NCBI GenBank assembly: GCA_947495075.1
Contig: CANLXH010000003.1
Span: 62,001-126,000, forward strand
DNA from: an uncultured Croceitalea sp.
GTDB lineage: Bacteria; Bacteroidota; Bacteroidia; Flavobacteriales; Flavobacteriaceae
Direction: 5' to 3'
Length of the DNA stretch: 64,000 nucleotides
Part shown: positions 8,476 through 17,263 of the stretch, piece after piece
Layout: the number at the start of each line of letters is the position of its first letter
How positions within the stretch are numbered: position 1 is the stretch's first letter
The notes under the pieces: model-generated
Databases searched by the model: none
Seen by the model: only the letters and a program-made list of their open reading frames with translations
What the model was told of the DNA's origin: nothing
Program-made: the position numbers and the translations under genes

Positions 8476-9261
8476 TTAATAAATTAAAGATTCTTTATTT
8501 AATTTTTCAATTTGGTCAACATTTATTCGCATTACCTTCCAATCGCCAATTTCACTTACTTCACCTAAAACCTTTGATGGCTGTCCTATGTATGGTAATA
8601 TATCTTTATGCATTGGATTTCCTTCCAAATCAGTCAATAAAAAATAGTCTTCAGTTCCATTCTCATCCCTTGAGACCAATACCGGTGGCACCCCTCCAGA
8701 AATACAAAGAGCAGCACAACTTCTATGGATTTTACCAAAACCAGGTTTCATTACCCCAAAATAGCATTTTGGATCTATAATCTCTCCTTCAATTTTTAAC
8801 TGCCCTAGTGATTTAGGTAAGAGTTTTATGTTACTGTTATTATTTCCTAAACTTACTTTTTGGCTATCATCAATTTCCAATAAGGTTTTACCATTATAGT
8901 AAATTAATTGCCCTTCTATATTTAGTCGTTTTCCGTTTAAGTTACTTTCTTTTTCACGAATCTCTTTTAAATAAGCATTGGGTCCAAACTTACCTACACC
9001 TAATAATACAAGGTCTTTAAATTCATTATCAGAAAAAGAAACGCGGAGCATTGGATAAGGTGATTCATGATAAATACCTGTGACTTTGGTAGGGTTGCCA
9101 AAATCAAAAGAGCTATTGACTGCAGGTTTTTGAAAAAATCCAAACAACAATGCTCCAATCACTAGAATCACCAAGGATGCAATAACAAATCTTTTTAATG
9201 ATTTTTTGGTTTTAGAACCAACCTCATCTACATATCCTATATAAAATTCATCATTCTTCAT
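8476..9261 (-). CDS. Membrane-anchored protein with Cys/His motif, redox operon
   Basis: The 261-residue protein has one membrane helix (about residues 24-43) and a large, presumably periplasmic, domain. Its hallmark is DPKCYFGVMKPGFGK followed by IHRSCAALCISGGVPP, giving C166, H179, C182 and C186: a possible metal or haem site, though no CxxCH is present. The ATG at 9261 is preferred; an in-frame TTG lies at 9270 but overlaps the stop of the upstream gene. I recall this motif next to Rieske proteins elsewhere but cannot name a family. One base separates it from the YHS gene. Confidence 0.7.
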   Translation of the reverse strand: MKNDEFYIGYVDEVGSKTKKSLKRFVIASLVILVIGALLFGFFQKPAVNSSFDFGNPTKVTGIYHESPYPMLRVSFSDNEFKDLVLLGVGKFGPNAYLKEIREKESNLNGKRLNIEGQLIYYNGKTLLEIDDSQKVSLGNNNSNIKLLPKSLGQLKIEGEIIDPKCYFGVMKPGFGKIHRSCAALCISGGVPPVLVSRDENGTEDYFLLTDLEGNPMHKDILPYIGQPSKVLGEVSEIGDWKVMRINVDQIEKLNKESLIY

Positions 9262-9263
9262 AG

Positions 9264-10292
9264 TTAACAAGAAATTGGGGTTACTTCCGAACCTTCGGCA
9301 AATGCTTCTGGATTAATGTAAACCATATCATTCATAACTTTTAGTTCATAGGTTTTCACCTTTTCTGTAAATGGTGGAGGAGATTGCCCATTATGAGCTA
9401 AGTATTGGTATCCATGCCATGGGCATGTAATACAACCATCTACAATTTTACCTTCCCCTAACGGTCCTCCTTGATGTTTACAAACATTATGAATTGCTGA
9501 AAGTTTTCCTTTATTTTTAAATATAGCAACTCGTTCATTTTCAACAGTAAAAATCTTAGCCCTACTTTCTTCTATCTCATTAGGGTGGCAAACTTCTAAC
9601 CAACCATCTTCTTGAATAGCAATAAAACTATCTGTTTTTGATTCTTTAAAGGCTGCCATAAGGTGGAGTGTGCAAATCGTAACAAAACCAATCAGTAACA
9701 TTCCAATAGTAAAAAGTGACATCTCTTGTTGAAAGGTTCCTAAAAACACATGCATGATTACTAATGCATAGGCTAAATAAACCATCATATGCAAACGTTT
9801 CCAGATTTTTGTCGATAGATTGTGTAAAAAGAAATCATGGCTTGTAGATGCCATAGCAAATAAAATCAATAGCGCTAAAAAACCTAGTACTTGAAATGGA
9901 AAGTTGGTTAACGACCCATAATCCATATTCGAAGTAAAAATGGAATAAATAGGATTTACATTGCCTAGAACATGAAACTGAATTGTCGCAAATACACCGT
10001 GTATTAAGGTAGCTAAAAACATGCTAACTCCCAAATGCCTACGATTATAAAGCAATGGCATAAACCTAGAATTAATTCTTGTTAGTGGGCCAATAGCTAA
10101 AATAATATGTAACATAACAATTGCTAAAGATCCAAAAGCTCTAATTATAATAGTTTCGGCAATCATCTCGGGGTTCGTCACAAAACTTAATACGAAAAAT
10201 ATTGCCAAATACAAGACCATTGCTATGGCAATCCATTTATCATAAATTCTCTTATGCTTATTCCAAAACACTAATTTATAATCGAGTCCCAT
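9264..10292 (-). CDS. Ferric-reductase-like membrane domain fused to a Rieske domain
   Basis: The 342-residue protein has about six membrane helices (residues 20-215) with His residues at H62, H86, H98, H168 and H181, several placed to ligate haem b as in ferric-reductase/MsrQ-type proteins. From about residue 225 comes a Rieske domain: CKH (C271, H273) in a VCKHQGGPLGEG stretch, then CPWH (C290, H293). The expected role is electron transfer across the membrane between haem and a [2Fe-2S] centre. The Rieske part closely resembles that of the ThDP enzyme gene upstream. The start shares one base with the stop of the preceding gene. Confidence 0.85.
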   Translation of the reverse strand: MGLDYKLVFWNKHKRIYDKWIAIAMVLYLAIFFVLSFVTNPEMIAETIIIRAFGSLAIVMLHIILAIGPLTRINSRFMPLLYNRRHLGVSMFLATLIHGVFATIQFHVLGNVNPIYSIFTSNMDYGSLTNFPFQVLGFLALLILFAMASTSHDFFLHNLSTKIWKRLHMMVYLAYALVIMHVFLGTFQQEMSLFTIGMLLIGFVTICTLHLMAAFKESKTDSFIAIQEDGWLEVCHPNEIEESRAKIFTVENERVAIFKNKGKLSAIHNVCKHQGGPLGEGKIVDGCITCPWHGYQYLAHNGQSPPPFTEKVKTYELKVMNDMVYINPEAFAEGSEVTPISC

Positions 10293-10648
10293 TAAAATTC
10301 GATTTTAAAAAGTTCTTCTTTTTTGATTGCGTCCATAACTACTATACCATTTACAGCTTTAGAAGCTGAGAATTTATACTTTCCTATTCCTTTTAATTGC
10401 CCTAGAATCTTTCCTGAACGTCCTTTATCATCCAATTCATAAACCACAGGTGAAGGACTTTGAAACGGCTGGTTTAGTTCTATTTGAACGATATTACCTT
10501 TTAAAGAGACCGTAAGTTTTTCCATCTTAACACTATTAGATTCTGAAGAAAAACTCAAATCATTTAGTGTCATAACTAGAAGTATTGGCATTACAATGGT
10601 AATGACCAGCCAAATATATTTATGGGACTTTCTTTGACTTGAAATCAT
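10292..10648 (-). CDS. Small membrane-anchored protein of the redox operon
   Basis: This 118-residue protein has one N-terminal membrane helix (about residues 11-28), then a roughly 85-residue extracytoplasmic domain predicted to be beta-rich (KLTVSLKGNIVQIELNQPF, VVYELDDKGRSGKILG, KYKFSASKAVNGIVVMD). No cofactor motif is present. It overlaps the gene before and the gene after by 1-4 bases, so it is translated with them and probably belongs to the same complex. Function unknown. Confidence 0.65.
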   Translation of the reverse strand: MISSQRKSHKYIWLVITIVMPILLVMTLNDLSFSSESNSVKMEKLTVSLKGNIVQIELNQPFQSPSPVVYELDDKGRSGKILGQLKGIGKYKFSASKAVNGIVVMDAIKKEELFKIEF

Positions 10649-10857
10649 AGCTTTTTTGATTTAAAAAGTTTTCCCACTAAAAAAGGCCACGTCGCTATTA
10701 TTCCAGGAAATACTAATATCCGAACTCTCCTTTTGCTTTCCTTTAGTAATGGGTCAATTTTAACCGCTCCAACAAAAACAAAATATAGCCCGAAAACCAA
10801 TCCAATTCCGAAATAAATAGCTAATACAGCTAAAAAAATAGAAATAATTATTTGCAT
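10645..10857 (-). CDS. Small two-helix membrane protein of the redox operon
   Basis: This 70-residue protein has a hydrophobic helix at residues 2-35 and a second near 46-60, joined by a basic loop (LKESKRRVR), and a lysine-rich end. It lies one base after the ThDP enzyme gene and overlaps the next gene by 4 bases. Its size and position suggest an accessory subunit of a membrane complex; nothing more specific can be said. Confidence 0.65.
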   Translation of the reverse strand: MQIIISIFLAVLAIYFGIGLVFGLYFVFVGAVKIDPLLKESKRRVRILVFPGIIATWPFLVGKLFKSKKL

Positions 10858-10858
10858 C

Positions 10859-12811
10859 TTAAATTAAGTTTACGTCGGTCATAATTTCTAATACAGCTGG
10901 ACCATCTTGTTCAAACATATTCTTCATTTCTTTTTGTAAAGAATTTTGCTCTTCTACTCGTTTACCCCAAGCGCCACATGAATTTGCAAATTCTGCGAAA
11001 TTTGGATTAGAAAGTGATGTTTTCCAAACATCAAACTCACCTGCACGTTGTTCTTTAGAAATTTTGCCAAGTTCATGATTATTAAGTACAATTAACTTCA
11101 CAGGCATACCATATTTAACAAGAGTCGTTATTTCTGCAAGATACTGACATAAACCTCCATCACCCGCAACTGCAACAACAGGTCTTTTGTTGCCAACCGC
11201 TGTCCAAGCACCAATCGCTGCTGGTAATGCAAAACCTATAGATCCTAGATAACCAGACATTAAAAAATCTTGATTTTTAGATTCAAAATATCGTCCAAAT
11301 GAATACGCATTATTGCCAACATCTACGCACATAACTGCATCTTCAGGCGTTAATTTATTCATTGTTTCAAAAACAACAATTGAACCAATTCCATTCTCTG
11401 AAGTTTCTAAAAGACGCTTGGCTTTTTCTTCTTTCCATATCTTCCACCTTGCCGCAATTTCTTTAGTTTGATTCTGTGTATTTATTTTTCCTTTAAGCTT
11501 ATTATTAAAAATATCGAGAGTTCTTGAAATTTCACCCCAAACGGCTACCTCAACTTTATGAAATTTACTCAACGCCATCGGGTCAAAATCAATTTGAATT
11601 ATCGGTTTCTTAGGAGTTATCCCAGTATGATTTGAAAAAGAGGCTCCAAATACCAAGAGTAAATCAGCTTCGTTCATAAACCAAGAAGCAATTGGGGTTC
11701 CACTACGTCCTAAAACACCTCCTCCTAAAGGGTGGTTATCTGCAATAAGTCCTTTTCCTTTAAAAGTAGTAACCACGGCTGCGTTTAAACTTTCAGCAAA
11801 CTTTACAACAGCTTTTTTGTGAGCCCTAGCGCCATGACCCATAATGATAACAGGGCGTTTTGATTTTTTAATTAATTCAATGGCATCATTAACCGCTTCT
11901 TTTGGAGGTGCAATCTCCATTTGGGTAATTCTCTTATCTGGTGTTTGTGCAACAGCATTGGGTTTGGCTAATTTCTCCTGTATTTCATCAGGAAAAGTTA
12001 AATGCGAAACATCTCGTTTTAAAATAGCACTTTTAACCGCCAAAGACATTAATTCTGCATGCTTACTATCACCTTGCACACGTTGGTTAAATTCAGCCAC
12101 AGTATTAAAACCTCTAACCAAATCTACTTCTTGAAAATTACCTGTTCCTACTACTTGCGTAGCTACCTGGCCAGTAAGTGCCAAAAGTGGTGCCCTATCA
12201 ACCTTTGCATCCCACATACCTGTATACATGTTGGTAGCTCCAGGACCAGCAATTGAAAAACAAGCTGCAGGTTTACCAGTTAACTTACCATAAGCAGAAG
12301 CTGCAAATGCAGCCGCACCTTCGTGGCGAATGCCATAAAAGTTTAAATTTCCTTTTTGTTCTTGGCGCTTCATAGCATCTGCAAAACCCAAATTAGAATG
12401 CCCTACCATCCCAAATACTTTGGTTACTTCCCAATTTATCATAGTTTCAACCATAATATCAGAAATCGTTGTTTTATGGGGTGCTTCCTCTTCTAACCCA
12501 ACATAAATTGCATTACCTTCTTCTTTTACTTTAAAAGTCGCTATACCATCATCAAAGCCTCCCGGCGAATTACCTGTGCATGGGTGATAATCCCATCCAT
12601 GCCAAGGACATCGTAGCATTCCATTTTCAATAGAACCTTCTCCTAAAGGACCACCTTGGTGCGGACATTTATTGTCTAAAGCAGAAAATTTACCCTCAAA
12701 GTGAGTTAAACAAATACCTTTATGTGCTGCAGTAACCGTTTTAACACGCCCTTCTGGAAGTTCACTCTTATTATTTAATACTTTGTGCCAAATTATTTTT
12801 TTATCCTGCAT
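10859..12811 (-). CDS. Rieske domain fused to a thiamine-diphosphate enzyme
   Basis: The 650-residue fusion begins with a Rieske domain (residues 1 to about 105; C49, H51, C68, H71 in NKCPHQGGPLGEG and RCPWHGWDY). A full ThDP-dependent enzyme of the acetolactate synthase/pyruvate oxidase type follows. RHEGAAAFAASAYGKLTG holds the cofactor-activating Glu (E164). The central domain has RPVIIMGHGA, and the ThDP/Mg motif runs from AGDGG (549-553) to NN (577-578). An attached [2Fe-2S] centre suggests electrons are passed on after 2-oxoacid decarboxylation instead of to oxygen; that is inference. It sits between two other Rieske-fusion genes. Confidence 0.85.
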   Translation of the reverse strand: MQDKKIIWHKVLNNKSELPEGRVKTVTAAHKGICLTHFEGKFSALDNKCPHQGGPLGEGSIENGMLRCPWHGWDYHPCTGNSPGGFDDGIATFKVKEEGNAIYVGLEEEAPHKTTISDIMVETMINWEVTKVFGMVGHSNLGFADAMKRQEQKGNLNFYGIRHEGAAAFAASAYGKLTGKPAACFSIAGPGATNMYTGMWDAKVDRAPLLALTGQVATQVVGTGNFQEVDLVRGFNTVAEFNQRVQGDSKHAELMSLAVKSAILKRDVSHLTFPDEIQEKLAKPNAVAQTPDKRITQMEIAPPKEAVNDAIELIKKSKRPVIIMGHGARAHKKAVVKFAESLNAAVVTTFKGKGLIADNHPLGGGVLGRSGTPIASWFMNEADLLLVFGASFSNHTGITPKKPIIQIDFDPMALSKFHKVEVAVWGEISRTLDIFNNKLKGKINTQNQTKEIAARWKIWKEEKAKRLLETSENGIGSIVVFETMNKLTPEDAVMCVDVGNNAYSFGRYFESKNQDFLMSGYLGSIGFALPAAIGAWTAVGNKRPVVAVAGDGGLCQYLAEITTLVKYGMPVKLIVLNNHELGKISKEQRAGEFDVWKTSLSNPNFAEFANSCGAWGKRVEEQNSLQKEMKNMFEQDGPAVLEIMTDVNLI

Positions 12812-12857
12812 ACGATTAATTCTTATTACTATTTATGCTGTTTTGATTCACCTTTTT

Positions 12858-13028
12858 TTAGAAGGATACCTCACAATCTTTGTTAGGTTTTCTGAAATAA
12901 GAAATTTCAGGACCAAAACAATAATTATAATCTAAACCATAATATACTCTAACATTTATTCCTAAAGCTTCTAAATTCCTTGAATAAGTGGCTATAATTC
13001 CTGGTAAAAGGAACGGAGGCTCCATTTG
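12858..13028 (-). CDS. Short open frame in the gap between two Rieske-fusion genes
   Basis: The 263-base gap between the two large enzyme genes holds a frame of about 57 codons from ATG 13028 (MQMEPPFLLPG...), ending in CEVSF. The frame is also open further upstream into the end of the neighbouring gene (to 13094). The composition (VRVYYGLDYNYCFGPEI) looks protein-like, but I recognise no family. It may be a small gene, a remnant of a larger one, or chance. No clear ribosome-binding site is visible. Confidence 0.3.
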   Translation of the reverse strand, partial: QMEPPFLLPGIIATYSRNLEALGINVRVYYGLDYNYCFGPEISYFRKPNKDCEVSF

Positions 13029-13074
13029 CATTCTCAAAGATGTTAACGAAGAACAAATTAGTATAATTCTTATT

Positions 13075-14691
13075 CTAAAGTTCAACACCTGCATAGTTAA
13101 TCCCTGTTAAATAGTGTATACCCCTATTAAAAGTTGATAAATCGTTAGGATTAAATTTTGATACATTATCATAACCACAAGAACGTGCTACTACTTTTAT
13201 TAAATCGTTTGTAGCACTAAAAAAATTATACAGCTGTTTTGCAGAGGAATCAATAATTAGTCTATTACGCAACGATTCTTTTTGGGTAGCAATGCCCACC
13301 GGACAATTATTAGAACCGCAAGCCCTCATTCCTAAACATCCTATTGCTTGTATAGCAGAATTGGCAACTGCTATAGCATCGGCACCCATCATCATAGCTT
13401 TTGCAAAATCTTCTGCTATTCGTAAACCACCAGTGATGACCAGAGTCACATCTGTTGCACCAACTTTATCTAAATACTTTCTTGCTCTTGCTAATGCAGG
13501 AATGGTTGGTACATTTATGTTGTCTCTAAGAATGGTAGGTGCAGAACCTGTACCTCCACCTCTACCGTCTAATATAATATAGTCAACTCCAACATCTAAA
13601 GCAAATTGAATATCTTTTTCAATATGACTAGCTGCTATTTTAAAACCTACAGGAATTCCACCAGTACGTTCTCTTACTTTTTTAGCAAAATCCTTAAAGT
13701 CTTGCACTCCATGAAAATTTGGAAAAGTCGCAGGACTTATAGCCGTTTCTCCTTCCTTTAATCCACGAACTTTTGCAATCTCTTTACTTACTTTATTCCC
13801 AGGCAAATGACCTCCTGTGCCCGTTTTGGCGCCTTGCCCTCCTTTAAAATGAAAGGCTTGAACCTTATCTAATTTATCCCAGCTAAAGCCAAATTGAGCT
13901 GATGCTAATTCATAGAAGTATTTAGAATTGTTTTTTTGCTCATCAGGAAGTATACCACCTTCACCAGAGCAAATACCAGTACCTGCCATCTCTGCACCTT
14001 TAGACAATGCAATTTTTGCCTCTCTTGAGAGTGCTCCAAAACTCATATCGCTTACAAAAAGTGGAATATCTAAAACCAAAGGTCTTTTAGCTTTAGGACC
14101 AATAATTACCTTGGTGATTACTTCTTCATGGTCTATTAACGGACGTGAAGCTAATTGAGCTGGAAGAAATTGAATATCATTCCATTTTGGTAGTGTATTT
14201 CTATCAACTCCCATTGAAGCAGAAAAACCATGATGCCCTAAATTCTTTAGACCATTTACAGCTAGTTCTTTTATATATTCTGTATAAGGCTCTGTATCTT
14301 CTGGGTGAGTGTCTGCGTAGGCACCTAAATACGATTCTCTATCAAAAGGCTGCGGATGTGCCGTTTCAAAATCAGCTATTTCATTTTCATCGATTTGAAG
14401 TGAATCTCCTTCTATGTATTCTTGAAATTTATGAAGTTGCTCATCATTATTATATTCACTTATACCTGTGTCATAACGATAGTCCCATCCATGAACACCA
14501 CAAATTAAGTTTTGACCATCTATGTGACCATCTGCTAATAAAGCGCCTCTATGATGGCATCTTCCAAACAAAACTGAAATACCAGATTCGTGCTTGATAA
14601 TAACTAAATCAGTGTTTTTGACTAATGCGTAAGCAGGTTGTTTTTCATGAAGTTCTGAAATCTTAGCAATTTCAATTCGTTTTTGAACCAT
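13075..14691 (-). CDS. Rieske domain fused to FMN glutamate-synthase-like protein
   Basis: The 538-residue protein starts with a Rieske domain: CHH (C45, H47) and CGVH (C64, H67). From about residue 145 comes the FMN-binding, GltB-like synthase barrel, with AGTGICSGEGGILPDEQ, FHFKGGQGAKTGTGGHLPG, DGRGGGTGSAPTILRDN and the [3Fe-4S] motif CLGMRACGSNNC. The glutaminase domain of classical GltB is absent, as in the short archaeal-type enzymes. It may therefore act as a different flavin/iron-sulfur dehydrogenase rather than as GOGAT. It is the first gene of the run and so probably nearest the promoter. Confidence 0.85.
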   Translation of the reverse strand: MVQKRIEIAKISELHEKQPAYALVKNTDLVIIKHESGISVLFGRCHHRGALLADGHIDGQNLICGVHGWDYRYDTGISEYNNDEQLHKFQEYIEGDSLQIDENEIADFETAHPQPFDRESYLGAYADTHPEDTEPYTEYIKELAVNGLKNLGHHGFSASMGVDRNTLPKWNDIQFLPAQLASRPLIDHEEVITKVIIGPKAKRPLVLDIPLFVSDMSFGALSREAKIALSKGAEMAGTGICSGEGGILPDEQKNNSKYFYELASAQFGFSWDKLDKVQAFHFKGGQGAKTGTGGHLPGNKVSKEIAKVRGLKEGETAISPATFPNFHGVQDFKDFAKKVRERTGGIPVGFKIAASHIEKDIQFALDVGVDYIILDGRGGGTGSAPTILRDNINVPTIPALARARKYLDKVGATDVTLVITGGLRIAEDFAKAMMMGADAIAVANSAIQAIGCLGMRACGSNNCPVGIATQKESLRNRLIIDSSAKQLYNFFSATNDLIKVVARSCGYDNVSKFNPNDLSTFNRGIHYLTGINYAGVEL

Positions 14692-14801
14692 AGGATGGAT
14701 TGCGATTTTAATCGTTAGATTTAAAAATTGGTTTAGCTTCTTAAGTTACACTATAATTATAATAAGAGCCCTATTTAACTAAAAAGTGATGTTTTAAAAG
14801 G

Positions 14802-15938
14802 TTAATTTTCTTTCTTGAAGAGTAGCTTAGCAAAATAATTAGCCGCTTGCTCTAAGTTTTTTGAAGTATCCTTATAAGCAATATTGATATCAGTAATACC
14901 ATCAGATACTCCAACAGCATATAAAATACCAGTGTTCTGAAGTTCTTTCTTTGGAATATCTAAAAGACCACATAAAGCTGCCACAGGAATATCTTTCTTT
15001 TTTGCCGATGCAACTATCCCCGCTATAGTTTTTCCTGATAAAGTTTGTAAATCTAGTTTACCTTCTCCTGTAATAATCCAATCGGCATCTTTAATCTTAT
15101 TATCAAAATCTGCAATTTCTTTAATTAACTCAATACCAGATTTTAATGTCGCATTTAAAAAAACTACAGCTCCACCCCCTAAACCTCCTGCCGCTCCAGA
15201 ACCTTTAATTTGCTGTAAGTTAATATCAAAATCTTCTAGAATAATCTTGGAAAAATTTTTAAGTCCTTCATCTAAAATTTCAATCTCACTTTTTGAGGCT
15301 CCCTTTTGTGGACCATAAATATGTGCCGCTCCATTGGGTCCATAAAAAGGATTGGAAACATCAGAAGCTACTTTTACTTTAACAGCTGCTATTCTTCTAT
15401 GAATTGAATCTTTTTTAATCTTAGCTACTTTACCAAGGTTTTTACCTACTGGGCTTAAAGTATTTCCATCACTATCTAAAAACTCAAAACCTAAGGCTGA
15501 TGCCATTCCCATTCCTCCATCATTAGTTGCACTGCCTCCAATACCTAAAATAATTTCTTGTGCTCCTTTATTTAAGGCATCTTCTATTAATTCACCAGTT
15601 CCAAATGTTGTAGTCTCAGATGCATTTAGCTCATTTTTTTGAAGCAATTTAAACCCTGAGGCTTCAGACATCTCAATAAAAGCCGTTTTTTTATCACTGG
15701 AAAGTAAATAACTAGATACTACTGAGCGAAACAAAGGGTCAGCGACCTTCAATTTAATTAAATCTGCATTCAAATAGTTTTTAACTACCTCAATAGTACC
15801 GTCTCCACCATCGGCTAATGGCAACTTAACAATAGCCGCTTTAGGAAAGACCTTTTTTATTCCTTTTTCAACAGCATTACAAAACTCTTGACCAGTTAGA
15901 GAACCTTTATATTTATCTGGAGCTAGTACAAACTTCAT
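14802..15938 (-). CDS. Glycerate kinase
   Basis: The 378-residue protein belongs to the GarK/GlxK-type glycerate kinase family, which phosphorylates D-glycerate (usually to 2-phosphoglycerate). Signatures are the N-terminal FVLAPDKYKGSLTGQEF, LPLADGGDGTIE, the glycine-rich GIGGSATNDGGMGMASALG and WIITGEGKLDLQTLSGK. Length is typical. It stands alone, about 110 bases from the Rieske run and transcribed in the same direction. It borders the accessory region on its 5' side. Confidence 0.93.
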   Translation of the reverse strand: MKFVLAPDKYKGSLTGQEFCNAVEKGIKKVFPKAAIVKLPLADGGDGTIEVVKNYLNADLIKLKVADPLFRSVVSSYLLSSDKKTAFIEMSEASGFKLLQKNELNASETTTFGTGELIEDALNKGAQEIILGIGGSATNDGGMGMASALGFEFLDSDGNTLSPVGKNLGKVAKIKKDSIHRRIAAVKVKVASDVSNPFYGPNGAAHIYGPQKGASKSEIEILDEGLKNFSKIILEDFDINLQQIKGSGAAGGLGGGAVVFLNATLKSGIELIKEIADFDNKIKDADWIITGEGKLDLQTLSGKTIAGIVASAKKKDIPVAALCGLLDIPKKELQNTGILYAVGVSDGITDINIAYKDTSKNLEQAANYFAKLLFKKEN

Positions 15939-15970
15939 AAATGTATAAATTAAAAAACTATTATAAGTAA

Positions 15971-16491
15971 ATCAAAAACAATCTTCTAAAAGGAAAATTC
16001 AAGTTAATTCCTTTTCACTATGCAGCTTTTCATTTTGATTATGACCTAGTAATAGACTGGGCCCTGGAACTTCTAAAGAACAATATTGAGTCAGAAGATA
16101 TCTTAAGCCTCATACAGTAAACCTACAAATTTAATACAGCTCTCCCCTTATTTAGACTATGTATTGAAATCAATTAAACTTAACCGTAGAAAATAATGAA
16201 GAAGCAACAAAAGGCTATATCAAATACTACATTGATTGCATTATAAACAATGATGATATAGAAGATAGTCTCTACCAATTAAATAAACTACAATTACAAC
16301 TGAGCGACAAATACCATTATGATGATGAATTTCGAATAAACATTTTCTCTTTAATTTACAACAGTTTAGAAATTAAGATTCAAAGTAGGCACAATAATAT
16401 AACCGAAACAAAAAGATATAGTAAATTGATTGATAGTGCTATAGAAGCAGCAAAAAAATGGAATGAATGGCATGAAATTGAAAAAATTTGA
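15971..16491 (+). pseudogene. Decayed gene, possibly immunity-like
   Basis: Two coding-looking pieces in different frames join into one protein-like sequence. The first (from 15971) reads KLIPFHYAAFHFDYDLVID, then WALELLKNNIESEDILSLI; it meets a TAA at 16118-16120 and continues as YKFNTALPLFRLCIEIN. A frameshift at about 16165-16185 leads to NLTVENNEEATKGYIKYYID and on to a TGA at 16489-16491. No start codon is present. A start loss, an in-frame stop and a frameshift all point to inactivation. The style recalls small immunity proteins, but no family is named. Its end overlaps the start of the next gene. Confidence 0.6.
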
Positions 16492-16978
16492 AATAAAGCA
16501 ATTAGAAAAAGTACATTCTTATCTGGATAGCATCTCTGAACTTCTTATTACAGAAATTCAGCAAATAACAGCAAAAAACGAATATGGATTGTATGATACA
16601 TATTCCCTAAGTGATATAGAATACGGTGAATTTAACTTCTTTATACCTACCTATAGAATTGATTTTTATCCTATGAGTGCTAACCATTCTCAACTAGGAG
16701 TGAAAAAAATATTAAAAGATGTTCCAAACGGATTTATGGAGGATATGAAATTAGACATAGATATCGATAATTATAATCTTGATAATGGTGATTTAGAATC
16801 TCTTAACAATTATCATAGTCAACTTAATAAAAAAATCTTTAATTGGTTTATTCAGTGTTGGTCAAAAGCTAATGAAAGAATAAAAATTATAGGTAATTAT
16901 CGGGTTTGTGAACAACATTCAAATATCACATTCGATTTAGAAAATCAACGTTGGATATTAAAAAACGAAACATTATAA
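16472..16978 (+). CDS. Small soluble protein, possibly an orphan immunity protein
   Basis: The product (168 residues from the ATG at 16472; another ATG at 16463 would add three) is acidic, soluble and rich in Tyr, Asn and Asp, with no signal peptide. Stretches such as NEYGLYDTYSLSDIEYGEF and VCEQHSNITFDLENQRWIL have the look of polymorphic-toxin immunity proteins, which often sit as orphans in accessory regions. No toxin gene is nearby. It overlaps the 3' end of the decayed gene. Function unproven. Confidence 0.55.
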   Translation: MKLKKFEIKQLEKVHSYLDSISELLITEIQQITAKNEYGLYDTYSLSDIEYGEFNFFIPTYRIDFYPMSANHSQLGVKKILKDVPNGFMEDMKLDIDIDNYNLDNGDLESLNNYHSQLNKKIFNWFIQCWSKANERIKIIGNYRVCEQHSNITFDLENQRWILKNETL

Positions 16979-17263
16979 AACGAAAGCTGATAACATCAGC
17001 TAAAATAAATTTCTCTGTGCTTTCTGGTAAGTCCAATGGATAATAAATATTTTGAGATGGTTAAGTAATAGCGTGGTAAACTCACTTTATCTAGTCGATA
17101 GCAATATCATGGCTCCTTTTCAGGCATCGCCTCAATCGCCATACACAAAACCCATTATGTACAAGCTAAAAAACGCACTTGTATGAAAAAAAATATTTAA
17201 AACTGTAACATTATGCTATACAAGGTATCTTATAATAAATAGAACCTAAAATCATCAATCAAA
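16979..17263. other. Spacer with hairpin and one copy of a 50-bp repeat
   Basis: A 17-base palindrome (AGCTGAT-AAC-ATCAGCT, 16985-17001) just after the preceding stop may act as a terminator. The 50 bases at 17101-17150 recur almost exactly at 19209-19258, again upstream of a gene. The rest is AT-rich and without a recognisable gene. Confidence 0.5.
17101..17150 (+). repeat. 50-bp direct repeat, copy A
   Basis: GCAATATCATGGCTCC... through TTTTCAGGCATCGCCTCAAT and on to ACAAAAC matches 19209-19258 with only about four differences. Each copy lies upstream of a gene (about 115 and 45 bases from the next ATG). Confidence 0.8.

Noticed and set aside
14145-14597. 150-codon plus-strand frame inside the glutamate-synthase-like gene
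   Set aside because: It lies wholly opposite a well-supported coding region and has low-complexity, His/Leu-rich composition typical of an antisense shadow.
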